Origin: Clavibacter capsici
GTDB taxonomy: Bacteria > Actinomycetota > Actinomycetes > Actinomycetales > Microbacteriaceae
Direction: 5' to 3'
Length of the DNA stretch: 64,000 nucleotides
Assembly (NCBI RefSeq): GCF_001280205.1
Contig: NZ_CP012573.1
Location: 2,356,001 to 2,420,000 of the forward strand
The number at the start of each line of letters is the position of its first letter. The stretch's first letter is position 1. Positions 21,437 through 31,340 of this stretch are shown piece after piece. The position numbers were made by a program, and so were the translations under genes. A model generated the notes under the pieces. The model ran no database searches. It had not been told where the DNA came from and saw nothing but the letters and a program-made list of their open reading frames with translations.

Positions 21437-21823
21437 TCAGGCGTCGCGGGCGCGACGCCGGACGGCGCGGTGGATCCGCAGGGCGAGGAGGAGCAGGCCG
21501 CTGACCGTGAGCGCGACCGCGCCGCCGACGAGGACGCGTCCGTCGACCCCGTCCCGCTGGAAGGGCCGCACCTGGCTGACGAACGCCGCCATGCCGAGGA
21601 ACAGCGGCGTCAGGACCAGCGCGACCCGGCCCTCCGGCCCGCGGGACGGCTCCTCCGCGCCGCGTCGGTCGCGGACCTCGCGGACGATGAGCCCGCACCA
21701 CAGCGCGAGGGCGAGGAACAGGTTCGCCGTCGTGCTCAGGATCAGCGTCACGACCAGGGAGAGGACAGCGCCGGCCACGTACCACCACGGCATGACGGAG
21801 CGGATGGAGGGGAGGTCGGCCAT
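21437..21823 (-). CDS. Integral membrane protein, unknown
   Basis: 128 residues with about four hydrophobic segments (WWYVAGAVLSLVVTLIL, LFLALALWCGLIV, VALVLTPLFLGMAAFV, VLVGGAVALTVSGLLLLAL) and a basic C-terminus. No family recognised. The start at 21823 is preferred over 21829 because TAGCGT lies 7 nt before it, the spacing seen at other leaderless-type genes in the window. Divergent from a MarR regulator with 52 bp between starts, which makes it a candidate target of that regulator. Confidence 0.65.
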   Translation of the reverse strand: MADLPSIRSVMPWWYVAGAVLSLVVTLILSTTANLFLALALWCGLIVREVRDRRGAEEPSRGPEGRVALVLTPLFLGMAAFVSQVRPFQRDGVDGRVLVGGAVALTVSGLLLLALRIHRAVRRRARDA

Positions 21824-21875
21824 GCGCATCACGCTAGCGACCGGGTGGACGCCCCCGGACCGGCATGATGGGGGG

Positions 21876-22379
21876 ATGCCCAGCCGCGACGAGGTCGACC
21901 GCATCGTCGACGCGTGGCGGCGCGAGCGGCCCGACCTCGACTTCTCCCCGCTCGAGGTGCTCTCCCGGGTCGGCCGGCTGTCCCGGCTGCTCGAGCGGGC
22001 CCGGCGCTCGGCGTTCCAGGAGTCCGAGCTCGAGTCGTGGGAGTTCGACGTGCTGTCGGCGCTGCGGCGGGCGGGCGATCCGTACCAGCTGAGCCCCAAG
22101 GCACTCCTGCAGCAGACGCTCGTCTCCTCCGGGACCATGACGAACCGCATCGACCGCCTCGTGACGCGGGGCCTCGTGGAGCGGCGCACGGACCCGCACG
22201 ACGGGCGCGGGATCCTCGTGGTCATGTCGGACGCGGGGCGCACGCGCGTCGACACCGCGATCACGCGGCTCGTGGCCGAGGAGGCCGAGCTGCTCGAGAC
22301 GCTGCCCGCCGCCGACCGCGAGGTGCTGGCGGGCCTGCTGCGGCAGCTGATCCTCGACCTCGACGACGACTCGGCCTGA
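21876..22379 (+). CDS. MarR family transcriptional regulator
   Basis: 167 residues. Helical dimerisation ends surround a winged helix-turn-helix at about 60-130, with SPKALLQQTLVSSGTMTNRIDRL (helices split here as recognition region) and the wing RRTDPHDGRGILVVMSDAG, both diagnostic of MarR. CATGAT is 6 nt before the ATG, a leaderless-type arrangement. The divergent membrane protein is its most obvious target; the effector is unknown. Confidence 0.9.
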   Translation: MPSRDEVDRIVDAWRRERPDLDFSPLEVLSRVGRLSRLLERARRSAFQESELESWEFDVLSALRRAGDPYQLSPKALLQQTLVSSGTMTNRIDRLVTRGLVERRTDPHDGRGILVVMSDAGRTRVDTAITRLVAEEAELLETLPAADREVLAGLLRQLILDLDDDSA

Positions 22380-22387
22380 CGCCACGC

Positions 22388-22738
22388 TCAGGCGTGCGCG
22401 ACGCAGCGGCGCGCTGCCGGGCGGATCTCCAGCCGGCCCGCGGGGATCGCCTCGCCGCAGACCTCGCACCGTCCGTAGGTGCCGGCGTCGAGGCGCGCGA
22501 CCGCGGCGTCGACGTCGGCGAGGCGCACGCGAGCCTCGCGGATCATCGCGTCGGACTGCGAGCGCTCGAACGCGAGGGTCGCGCCCTCGGGGTCGTGCTC
22601 GTCGTCGGAGTTGGCGTCCTGGCGCGCCTCCACGATGGCCGCCACGTCGCGGTCGAGCCCGCGGATGAGCGCGAGCGTGTCGGCCCGCAGCGCGGCGAGC
22701 GCCGCGCGCGGGTCGACGGGCGCGGCGGCGTCGGCCAT
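22388..22738 (-). CDS. TraR/DksA-type zinc-finger protein
   Basis: 116 residues. A helical hairpin (about 10-88) with acidic and basic faces is followed by a C-terminal zinc finger, Cys91-x2-Cys94 then Cys112 and His115 (RRCVAHA). In DksA/TraR the fourth ligand is usually Cys; here it is His, which can also bind zinc. The acidic coiled-coil tip (NSDDEHDPEG) is where DksA reaches the RNA polymerase secondary channel, so a transcription-modulating role is inferred. ATG start; convergent with the MarR gene. Confidence 0.82.
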   Translation of the reverse strand: MADAAAPVDPRAALAALRADTLALIRGLDRDVAAIVEARQDANSDDEHDPEGATLAFERSQSDAMIREARVRLADVDAAVARLDAGTYGRCEVCGEAIPAGRLEIRPAARRCVAHA

Positions 22739-22748
22739 GGATCCCGCG

Positions 22749-23756
22749 CTAGGCGGCGACGAGCGCGTGCGCGTCCGCCATCAGCTCGACGGAGCGGAGG
22801 CGCTCGGGCGTGCGCTGCGACGCGTGGCCGACGATGACCTCGTCGACCCCCGCCTGCTCCGCGAACCGGTTCGCGTAGTCGGAGACCTCGGCGCCGGTGC
22901 CGACGGCCGTGTAGGTCATCATGCTGGCGACGTGCGCGCCGACCGGGGCCTCGAGGAGGCGGTCGAGCTCGTCGTCGGTGAAGGTCTGCGTGGCCGGGAT
23001 CTGGCCGCTCTGGCGGAGCAGCATCATGAGGCGCGCGCGGCGGACGTCGGCGAACTGGCGCTCGGCGTCGGCGCGGTCGTCGGCCGCGATGGCGTTGATG
23101 CCGGCGATCGCGTAGGGCGCGTCGAGCTGCTCCGACGGGCGGAAGTCGCGGCGGTAGATGGTGATGGCGTCGAGGAGCATGTCGGGCGCGAAGTGCGACG
23201 CGAAGGCGAACGGCAGGCCGAGGGCCGCGGCGAGCTGGGCGCCGAAGGTCGAGGATCCGAGGATGTAGAGGGGCACGCGCGTGCCGGCGCCGGGCGTCGC
23301 GGACACGCCGGGCACCTGGCTCTCGCCGGCGAGGAAGCCCTGCAGCTCCACGACGTCCTCGGGGAATCGGTCGGAGGATCCGGGGTCGCGGCGGAGCGCG
23401 CGGAAGGTCGCCTGGTCGCTGCCGGGCGCGCGGCCGAGGCCGAGGTCGATGCGGCCCGGGTGCAGCGTCTCGAGGGTGCCGAACTGCTCCGCGATGGTGA
23501 GCGGCGAGTGGTTCGGCAGCATGACGCCGCCGGAGCCGAGGCGGATGGTGGACGTCTGGCTCGCGACGTGGGCGATGAGGACGCTCGTCGCGCTGGAGGC
23601 GATCGAAGCCATGTTGTGGTGCTCCGCGTACCAGACCCGGCGGTAGCCGCTGCGCTCGGCCTGCTGGGCGAGGGCGACGGAGGCGGCGAAGCTGTCGCGG
23701 GCGGTCTCCCCGGGGGCGATGGGGGCGAGGTCGAGGATGGAGAGCGGGACGGTCAT
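22749..23756 (-). CDS. Luciferase-like (LLM class) flavin-dependent oxidoreductase
   Basis: 335 residues. The N-terminus [13 protein letters not shown] and the motifs [25 protein letters not shown] and [11 protein letters not shown] belong to the MsnO8-type branch of bacterial luciferase-like monooxygenases, which use reduced flavin and O2. Substrate is unknown. It starts 2 bp after the lysE stop, so it is probably co-expressed with lysE; whether this is functional or incidental cannot be told. Confidence 0.88.
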   Translation of the reverse strand: MTVPLSILDLAPIAPGETARDSFAASVALAQQAERSGYRRVWYAEHHNMASIASSATSVLIAHVASQTSTIRLGSGGVMLPNHSPLTIAEQFGTLETLHPGRIDLGLGRAPGSDQATFRALRRDPGSSDRFPEDVVELQGFLAGESQVPGVSATPGAGTRVPLYILGSSTFGAQLAAALGLPFAFASHFAPDMLLDAITIYRRDFRPSEQLDAPYAIAGINAIAADDRADAERQFADVRRARLMMLLRQSGQIPATQTFTDDELDRLLEAPVGAHVASMMTYTAVGTGAEVSDYANRFAEQAGVDEVIVGHASQRTPERLRSVELMADAHALVAA

Positions 23757-23758
23757 GC

Positions 23759-24574
23759 TCACCTCAACAGCGCGGACGCCTCCACTGTTCCGACCTCGTC
23801 CGCGACGGGGGCGGCGGGCGCGTCGCCCGTCGCCGCCTCGCCGCGGGCCGCATCCGCGCGAGGCCGACGACGCCGCGCGACCGACCACGCGGCGACGACG
23901 CCGGCGAGGGCCGCGCAGATCGCGGTGGCGAGGGCGATCCGCGCCCCCTCCCCCGGGCCGGCCGGCACCAGGGGCAGCAGGATCTGCACGGCGAGCACCA
24001 GCATCACGCCGGCGATGACGGTGTCGAGCACGCGCCACGCGGACGGGCGCGCGAGCACGGGCGCGAAGACGCGCGCCGCGGTGGCCAGCAGCGTGAACCA
24101 CGCGCAGCTGGCGGCCATCGCGCCGACGCCGAACGCCCAGCGGCCGTCGCCGTGGCCCGCGGCGACGGATCCGACGAGGAGCACCGTGTCGAGGTAGACG
24201 TGCGGGTTCAGCCAGGTGAGGGCGAGGCACGCGGCGACGACGGCCGCGAGCGAGCGGGGCGCGGACGCGGCGACCGCGAGCCCGTGCGGCGCGACGGCGC
24301 GGAGGAGCGACAGGGCGGCGTAGCCGGCGAGGAAGCAGGCGCCGAGGATGCGGATCACGACGATCGCGACCGGCGCCGCCTCGATGAGCGCGCCGACGCC
24401 CGCGACGCCGAGGCCGATGAGGATCACGTCGGAGACCCCGCAGATGAGCACGACGGGCAGCACGTGCTCGCGCCGGGTGCCCTGCCGGAGGATGAAGGCG
24501 TTCTGCGCGCCGATCGCGGCGATGAGCGAGAAGCCGAGGCCGAAGCCGGAGAGCGCGTGGGCGAGCGGGTGCAT
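23759..24574 (-). CDS. lysE: LysE/ArgO family basic amino acid exporter
   Basis: 271 residues, about six membrane helices. The family signature [19 protein letters not shown] is near the N-terminus, with the conserved [17 protein letters not shown] in the middle. Exports lysine or arginine. The C-terminal about 40 residues are a charged, Ala-rich cytoplasmic tail longer than in Corynebacterium LysE. The ATG at 24574 is chosen because TAGCGT lies 7 nt upstream; two earlier in-frame starts would fall on or before that promoter. Divergent from the LysG-type regulator, the classic lysE/lysG layout. Confidence 0.92.
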   Translation of the reverse strand: MHPLAHALSGFGLGFSLIAAIGAQNAFILRQGTRREHVLPVVLICGVSDVILIGLGVAGVGALIEAAPVAIVVIRILGACFLAGYAALSLLRAVAPHGLAVAASAPRSLAAVVAACLALTWLNPHVYLDTVLLVGSVAAGHGDGRWAFGVGAMAASCAWFTLLATAARVFAPVLARPSAWRVLDTVIAGVMLVLAVQILLPLVPAGPGEGARIALATAICAALAGVVAAWSVARRRRPRADAARGEAATGDAPAAPVADEVGTVEASALLR

Positions 24575-24581
24575 GGCCTCC

Positions 24582-24638
24582 ACGCTAGGCATCGCGCGCA
24601 CATCAGACCAGCTCATCTTCCTGCTGCACCATTAGCAT
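24582..24638. promoter_or_regulatory. Divergent lysE/lysG promoter region
   Basis: On the minus strand TAGCGT (24582-24587) serves lysE at 7 nt from its ATG. On the plus strand TAGCAT (24633-24638) serves the regulator, 5 nt from its ATG. The 45 bp between the two elements is where LysG would be expected to bind and act on both. Confidence 0.55.
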
Positions 24639-24643
24639 CGCTG

Positions 24644-25540
24644 ATGATGGACATCCGCACCGAGCACCTGCGCACCCTGGCCGCCGTCATCGACACGGGC
24701 ACGCTCGACGCGGCCGCCCGCGCGCTGCGGCTCACGCCCTCCGCGGTGAGCCAGCGGATCACGGCGCTCGAGCGCAGCGCCGGCCGCGTGCTCCTCCGCC
24801 GCACGCGCCCGGCGACCACGACGGAGGCGGGCGACGCCGTGCTGCGGCACGCGCGCCAGGTGCTCCTGCTCGAGCGCGACCTCGACGGGCTGCTCGGCGT
24901 GGGCGAGGGCGATGCGCCGCGGGCCGGCACCGCCGCGGTGCCCGTCGTCGTGAACGGCGACTCGCTCGCCTCGTGGCTGCTGCCCGCCTTCGCGGCGCTC
25001 GCGGCCGAGACCGGGCAGGCGGTGGAGGTGCTGCGCGAGGACGAGCACCACTCCCTCGACCTGCTGCGCGACGGATCCGCGATGGCCGCCGTCACGAGCG
25101 TGAAGGACCCGGTGCAGGGCTGCACCTCGGAGCGGCTCGGCCGGATGCGGTACCGCGCCCTCGCGACGCCCGTCTACGTCGCCGCGCACCTGCCCGACGG
25201 CCCGACGCCCGGTGCGCTGGCCACGGCGCCGCTCGTCATGTTCGACCGCAAGGACGCGATGCAGGACCGCTGGCTCCGCCTCCGCCGCGCGCCCGCGGGC
25301 CAGCCGCGCCACTACGTGCCGTCGTCGGCGGAGTTCGTCACGGCCGTCACGCTCGGCATGGGCTGGGGCATGCTGCCCGACCTGCAGAGCGAGGAGCTCG
25401 TCGCGTCGGGCGCGCTCGTGCCGCTCGACGCCGGATCCCACGTGGACGTGGCGCTGCACTGGCAGCGCTGGAGCGTGGACTCCCCCGTGCTCGCCGACCT
25501 CACCCGGCACGTGCGCGCCGCGGCCGCCTCGCTGAGGTAG
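24644..25540 (+). CDS. lysG: LysR family regulator, LysG/ArgP type
   Basis: 298 residues. N-terminal LysR helix-turn-helix (TLAAVIDTGTLDAAARALRL, then SAVSQRITALERSAGRVLLRR), effector-binding domain from about 95. The LysG/ArgP branch senses intracellular lysine or arginine and activates the divergent exporter gene. MTD-like residues SVKDPVQGC and MFDRKDAMQ are typical of this branch. Two adjacent ATG codons (24644, 24647) are both possible. A perfect hairpin overlaps the stop codon. Confidence 0.88.
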   Translation: MMDIRTEHLRTLAAVIDTGTLDAAARALRLTPSAVSQRITALERSAGRVLLRRTRPATTTEAGDAVLRHARQVLLLERDLDGLLGVGEGDAPRAGTAAVPVVVNGDSLASWLLPAFAALAAETGQAVEVLREDEHHSLDLLRDGSAMAAVTSVKDPVQGCTSERLGRMRYRALATPVYVAAHLPDGPTPGALATAPLVMFDRKDAMQDRWLRLRRAPAGQPRHYVPSSAEFVTAVTLGMGWGMLPDLQSEELVASGALVPLDAGSHVDVALHWQRWSVDSPVLADLTRHVRAAAASLR

Positions 25541-25552
25541 CGAGGCGGCCGC
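25520..25552. terminator. Bidirectional hairpin between lysG and metI
   Basis: Perfect 14-bp arms (GCGGCCGCCTCGCT) around a GAGGT loop. The left arm is the last codons of lysG and the loop/right arm contain its stop, so the terminator is partly coding. It can also end the convergent met operon. Confidence 0.75.
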
Positions 25553-25570
25553 GGCGGTCGAGCGGGAGGA

Positions 25571-26230
25571 TCAGCGCCGGAGCGCCGCCCGCGCCAGCCG
25601 GTTGCCGATGAGCTGCACCACCTGCACGAGCACGATGATGATGAGCACCGCCGCCCAGGTGACGACCGGCTCGAACTGCCGGTAGCCGTAGACGATCGCG
25701 AAGTCGCCGAGGCCGCCGCCGCCGACCGCGCCCGCGACCGCCGTCATGTCGACGATGCCGACGAACACGAACGTGTAGCCGAGGATCAGCGGCCCGAGCG
25801 CCTCGGGGATCAGCAGCGTGAAGATGATCCGCACGGGGCTCGCGCCCACGGACCGGGCCGCCTCGATGACGCCCGGCTGCACCGTGAGCAGGTTCTGCTC
25901 GACGATGCGGCTGATGGCGAACGATGCCGCGAGGGACAGCGTGAAGATGATCGCCTGCTGGCCGATGCCGGTGCCGGTGACGGCGCGGGCGAGGGGCTGG
26001 GCGGCGACCAGGAAGATCACGAACGGGATCGGACGGAACGTGTTCACGACGACGTTGAGCACCGCGAACACGGGCCGGTTCGCGAGGAGGCTCCCGGCGC
26101 GCGTGAGGTAGAGGCCGAGGCCCATCACGAGGCCGCCGAGCCCGCCGAGCAGGAGGGTGAGCAGCACCATCGTGAGCGTCTCGACCGTGGACCGGCCGAG
26201 GAGCGGCAGGAGCGGGGTGAGCGCGTCCAT
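25571..26230 (-). CDS. metI: Methionine ABC transporter permease MetI
   Basis: 219 residues with five membrane helices and the ABC permease EAA loop (VIEAARSVGASPVRIIFTLLIPEALG). MetI forms the channel of the MetNIQ importer for methionine. N-terminal LLPLLGRSTVETLTMVLL is typical. ATG start; the gene begins 1 bp after the metN stop, last in the metQ-metN-metI operon. Confidence 0.94.
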   Translation of the reverse strand: MDALTPLLPLLGRSTVETLTMVLLTLLLGGLGGLVMGLGLYLTRAGSLLANRPVFAVLNVVVNTFRPIPFVIFLVAAQPLARAVTGTGIGQQAIIFTLSLAASFAISRIVEQNLLTVQPGVIEAARSVGASPVRIIFTLLIPEALGPLILGYTFVFVGIVDMTAVAGAVGGGGLGDFAIVYGYRQFEPVVTWAAVLIIIVLVQVVQLIGNRLARAALRR

Positions 26231-26231
26231 G

Positions 26232-27269
26232 TCAGACCACCTCCGTCACGGTGACGCCGGCCCGGTCGACCGCGAGCACCTCGTCGACGCGCGCGGGGTC
26301 GCCCCCGAGCGCGAGGGTCAGGTTGCCGAAGGTGCGGCCCTGGATGTCGGTGATGCCGCCGTGCACGACCTCGAACGCGATGCCCGCGGCGGCGAGCGCC
26401 TGGAACACCTCGGTCTGCGTGGCGCCGCCGTCCGCGAAGGACAGCGTGACCAGCCGGCCCGGGTGGCGCGCCCGCAGGCGCTCCACCTCGTCCCGCTCGG
26501 GCACGCCCGCGACGACCGTGGAGACGAAGCGGCGCGCGGCGTCGCTCGTGGGCCTCGAGAACACGTCGAAGACCTCGCCCTGCTCGATGACCCGGCCGGA
26601 GTCCATGACGGCCACGCGGTCGGCGATGGACTTGATGACCTCCATCTCGTGCGTGATGACGACGATCGTCACGCCGAGCTCCTCGTTGACCCGGCGGAGG
26701 AGCGCGAGCACCTCGCTCGTGGTCTCGGGATCCAGCGCGCTCGTGGCCTCGTCGGCGAGCAGGATCGCGGGGCTCGTCGCGAGCGCGCGGGCGATGCCGA
26801 CGCGCTGCTTCTGGCCGCCGGACAGCTCGTCGGGCCGGGCGTGCGCCTTGTCGGCGAGGCCGACGAAGTGCAGGAGGTCGCTGATCCGCCGCTGCTGCTG
26901 GTCCCGGGGCATGCCCGCGACGGTGAGCGGGTACGCGACGTTGCCCCACACGGTCTTCGACGTGAAGAGGTTGAACTGCTGGAACACCATGCCGATGCCG
27001 AGGCGGAGCTTCCGCAGCTCCCGCTCGGGCAGGCCCTGGATCTCGCGCCCGTCGACCGAGACGGTGCCCGCGGTCGGCCGCTCGAGCGCGTTCACGAGCC
27101 GCACGAGCGTGCTCTTGCCCGCGCCGGAGTAGCCGATGATCCCGAACACCTCGCCGCGGCGGATGTCGAGGTCGACGTCGGCGAGGGCGTCGAGGGCCGG
27201 CTCGCCCTTCGCCCGCGGCGGGTACCGCTTGCCGACGCCCCGCAGGGAGACGTGCGGGGCGTCCGTCAT
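26232..27269 (-). CDS. metN: Methionine ABC transporter ATP-binding protein MetN
   Basis: 345 residues. Walker A GYSGAGKST, Q-loop FQQFNLF, signature LSGGQKQRVGIARAL, Walker B ILLADEATSALDP and the switch His (VITHEME) are intact. The C-terminal NIL domain (about 265-345, LVTLSFADGGATQTEVF ... TDIQGRTFGNLTLAL) binds methionine and mediates transinhibition in this family. The ATG overlaps the metQ stop (ATGA). Confidence 0.96.
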   Translation of the reverse strand: MTDAPHVSLRGVGKRYPPRAKGEPALDALADVDLDIRRGEVFGIIGYSGAGKSTLVRLVNALERPTAGTVSVDGREIQGLPERELRKLRLGIGMVFQQFNLFTSKTVWGNVAYPLTVAGMPRDQQQRRISDLLHFVGLADKAHARPDELSGGQKQRVGIARALATSPAILLADEATSALDPETTSEVLALLRRVNEELGVTIVVITHEMEVIKSIADRVAVMDSGRVIEQGEVFDVFSRPTSDAARRFVSTVVAGVPERDEVERLRARHPGRLVTLSFADGGATQTEVFQALAAAGIAFEVVHGGITDIQGRTFGNLTLALGGDPARVDEVLAVDRAGVTVTEVV

Positions 27270-28198
27270 CGAGCCGCCTTCTTCTCGGCGACGGCCTTCT
27301 CGGTCGTGCTGAGGATGCTCTGCAGCTCGCCGGCCGGGGTCTTCAGCGGGATGGCCGTGTCGCCCGAGTTCTCGACGAGGGCGTCGATGACGGCCGGGGT
27401 GTCCTCGAAGATCCGCGCCAGCTTCAGGTAGGTCTCGTCCTCCGCGTCGTCGGCACGGGCCGCGAACACGTTGACGTAGGCGAGGGAGTTCGGGTCGCTC
27501 GGGTCGTCCTGCGCGATGGCGTCGTCGGAGGTGAGGCCCGCGTCCGTGACGAAGTCGTTGTTGATGATGACCGCATCGGCGTCCGGCAGGGACGTGGCGG
27601 TGAGCGCGGCGTCGACGGGCGTGACGGTGACCTTGGAGGCGGCCTGGTCGATGTCGTCGAGCGTGGAGATGCTGGACCCGCCGCCCTTCAGCGTGACGAG
27701 GCCGGCGCTCTGGAGCACGAGCAGGCTGCGGGCGAGGTTCGACTCGTCGTTGGGGACGACGACGGTGCCGCCCTGGGGGATCTCGTCGACCGAGCCGTGC
27801 TTCTGCGAGTACAGCGCGAGCGGGTAGATCGCGGTGGCGCCGATGGGCGTGAGGTCGTCGCCCGCGCCCTCGTTGTACTGCGCGAGGTAGACGAGGTGCT
27901 GGAACTGGTTGAGGTCGATCTCGCCCTCGGACAGGGCGGGGTTCAGCTGCGTGTACTCGGAGAAGTTCACGACCTCCACGTCGATGCCCTCCTCCTTCGC
28001 CGCATCCACGAAGGGCTGCCACTGCGGGTCGCTCGCGCCGACCACGCCGATGCGGACGGCCTTGCCGCCGCCGGAGAAGGCGCCGGTGGAGAAGAGGACG
28101 GCCGCGACGATCGCGAGGACGAGGACGACCGCGCCGATGATGAGGCCGAGGCGGTTCCTCCGCTTCGGGGCGTCGATCAGGGGTGCCTGGGTGGTCAT
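27266..28198 (-). CDS. metQ: Methionine-binding protein MetQ (NlpA family), membrane-anchored
   Basis: 310 residues. NlpA-type substrate-binding domain from about 48 (VRIGVVGASDPQWQPF, VEVVNFSEYTQLNPALSEG, NQFQHLVYLAQYN). The N-terminus is a basic patch followed by one hydrophobic helix (about 18-38) with no cysteine, so it lacks the lipobox normal for Gram-positive MetQ; it is probably held by an uncleaved helix. First gene of the operon, behind a leader of about 215 nt. ATG follows GAGAGGAAC. Confidence 0.92.
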   Translation of the reverse strand: MTTQAPLIDAPKRRNRLGLIIGAVVLVLAIVAAVLFSTGAFSGGGKAVRIGVVGASDPQWQPFVDAAKEEGIDVEVVNFSEYTQLNPALSEGEIDLNQFQHLVYLAQYNEGAGDDLTPIGATAIYPLALYSQKHGSVDEIPQGGTVVVPNDESNLARSLLVLQSAGLVTLKGGGSSISTLDDIDQAASKVTVTPVDAALTATSLPDADAVIINNDFVTDAGLTSDDAIAQDDPSDPNSLAYVNVFAARADDAEDETYLKLARIFEDTPAVIDALVENSGDTAIPLKTPAGELQSILSTTEKAVAEKKAAR

Positions 28199-28374
28199 GG
28201 GGTTCCTCTCGGTGGTGCGGGGCCGGTGCTGTCCGGTGGTGCGGCGTTTCTGCGGAACGGGGATGCGGGGATGTCGACCGGCGCGGGCGCACGCGGACGA
28301 GCCGGTGCGCCGACGGGTGCGCGGACCTGCCGCGGGGGTGCGCGCGGGACGGACGCACGGGCGGCTCGCGATGC

Positions 28375-28405
28375 GGGACGCCGACGACAGCGGTCGCCGC
28401 GTCCC
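28375..28405 (-). other. Long hairpin in the metQ leader
   Basis: Minus-strand RNA would fold as GGGACGC-GGCGAC-CGCT-GTCGTC-G-GCGTCCC: 13 pairs, one bulged G and one G-T pair. It starts within about 10 nt of the predicted transcription start. It could be a leader regulatory element, a 5' stabiliser, or a terminator for antisense reads. Confidence 0.5.
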
Positions 28406-28419
28406 TGCAGCACCTCGAC

Positions 28420-28448
28420 GGTATGCGGCCGGGCGGGGGACTGTCGAA
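28420..28448 (-). promoter_or_regulatory. Probable promoter of metQNI
   Basis: Minus strand: -35 TTCGAC (28443-28448), 17-nt spacer, -10 CATACC (28420-28425). Predicted start near 28413, leaving a leader of about 215 nt before the metQ ATG. Confidence 0.5.
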
Positions 28449-28515
28449 CCGGGCCGTAACACGGGGACACCGCCGTCGCCCCGAGGATGTGGCAGGGTCG
28501 GCCACGGAGGTGCCC

Positions 28516-29361
28516 ATGCCCGAGGACGACGACGTCTCCGCGCTCCCCCTCGAGGAGCTGCGACGCCTGGTGTACGCGCAGGGCGCCGACGCGGGCGACG
28601 AGCGGTGGATCCGCGCGGCGGCCGAGCTCGATCGTCGCGAGCGCGCGGCCCGTCCCGCGGGTCCCGACGACGCCGACCTGCCCGCGGCGACGGACCCGGC
28701 GGCGGACGCTGCGGGTCCCGCTCCCGACGCGCCGTCGCCGTCCCCGTCCCCGTCCCCGGGCGGATCCCGCCGCGTGCTCGCCGGGGCGGCGGCCGCCGCG
28801 CTCGTCGTCGGCCTGCTCGCGGGCGGCGCCGTCGGCGCGTCCCTCGGCACGGGATCCCCCGCGACCGGCGCCTCCGACGGCACCCCGAGCCCGGGCAGCG
28901 ACGCGCCACCGGCCGCCGCCGCGGGATCCACGCCCGCCGCCGCGACCCCCGACGGCCCCGCGCTCCTCGGCCCCGACTCGACCTCCGACCAGCGCAGCCG
29001 CCCGGTCGGCGCGATCTTCGACGGCCCGCAGGAGGACGGCGACCGGCCGCCCAAGGCCGTGCGCGCCGACGTGGACGCGACCACGATCCGCGCGGTCCAG
29101 ACGAGCGTCGGCCTCTACGCCGGCCTCTCCGTCTCGGGCGACCTGTGCCTGCTGGTGTTCCCGAGCGGCGGCGCCGGCGTCGTCACGTGCGCGTCGCCGG
29201 ACCGCGTCGCGTCCGACGGCCTCCGCATCGCGTGGACCACGGAGTTCCCGTCCCGCAACCGCGACGGCTCCACGGGCATGATCACGGGCGACGTGCGCGC
29301 GACCTGGTCGGGCGACGACCTCATCACGCTCACGACGCCGGACCGCATCCTCGCGTACTGA
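28516..29361 (+). CDS. Single-pass membrane protein with Pro/Ser-rich linker, unknown
   Basis: 281 residues. A charged cytoplasmic segment (1-80) ends in a PSPSPSPSPG repeat, then one membrane helix (about 86-108, VLAGAAAAALVVGLLAGGAVGASL). An extracellular Ala/Pro-rich linker leads to a compact C-terminal domain (about 180-281) with two Cys (DLCLLVF, VVTCASP) and TTIRAVQTSVGLYAGLS. No family recognised. The ATG follows ACGGAGG. Convergent with the ABC-F gene. Confidence 0.72.
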   Translation: MPEDDDVSALPLEELRRLVYAQGADAGDERWIRAAAELDRRERAARPAGPDDADLPAATDPAADAAGPAPDAPSPSPSPSPGGSRRVLAGAAAAALVVGLLAGGAVGASLGTGSPATGASDGTPSPGSDAPPAAAAGSTPAAATPDGPALLGPDSTSDQRSRPVGAIFDGPQEDGDRPPKAVRADVDATTIRAVQTSVGLYAGLSVSGDLCLLVFPSGGAGVVTCASPDRVASDGLRIAWTTEFPSRNRDGSTGMITGDVRATWSGDDLITLTTPDRILAY

Positions 29362-29373
29362 GGTCCCGGCGGA

Positions 29374-31191
<1,818 letters not shown>

Positions 31192-31197
31192 CGCACG

Positions 31198-31203
31198 AGC
31201 CTA
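31198..31203 (-). promoter_or_regulatory. Leaderless-type -10 of the ABC-F gene
   Basis: TAGGCT on the minus strand, 6 nt before the GTG start. Confidence 0.6.
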
Positions 31204-31340
31204 GGCGACCCCCACCCGGGGAATTCCCGCGACGGGTCCGCCGTTGGCTCCCAGCGTGACCCGCGAGGGCCGCCCGCTCGACGGGGAGCAGCCCGCCCCG
31301 CCGCCCGTGCGCCGGGATCCGCCCACCGCGAGGAGCGCAC

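Larger units (their letters stand above)
28199..28515. other. 317-bp intergenic region: metQ leader and divergent promoter zone
   Basis: No gene is visible. Toward metQ it carries a sigma70-like promoter (28420-28448), a strong hairpin (28375-28405) near the start of the predicted transcript and about 170 nt of further leader. Toward the plus-strand gene it ends with a GGAGG site. I compared the leader with the SAM-I/II/IV riboswitch cores I know and saw no match. Confidence 0.5.

Noticed and set aside
28199-28420. SAM riboswitch upstream of metQ
   Set aside because: No recognisable SAM-I, SAM-II or SAM-IV core sequence; only a generic hairpin is visible.
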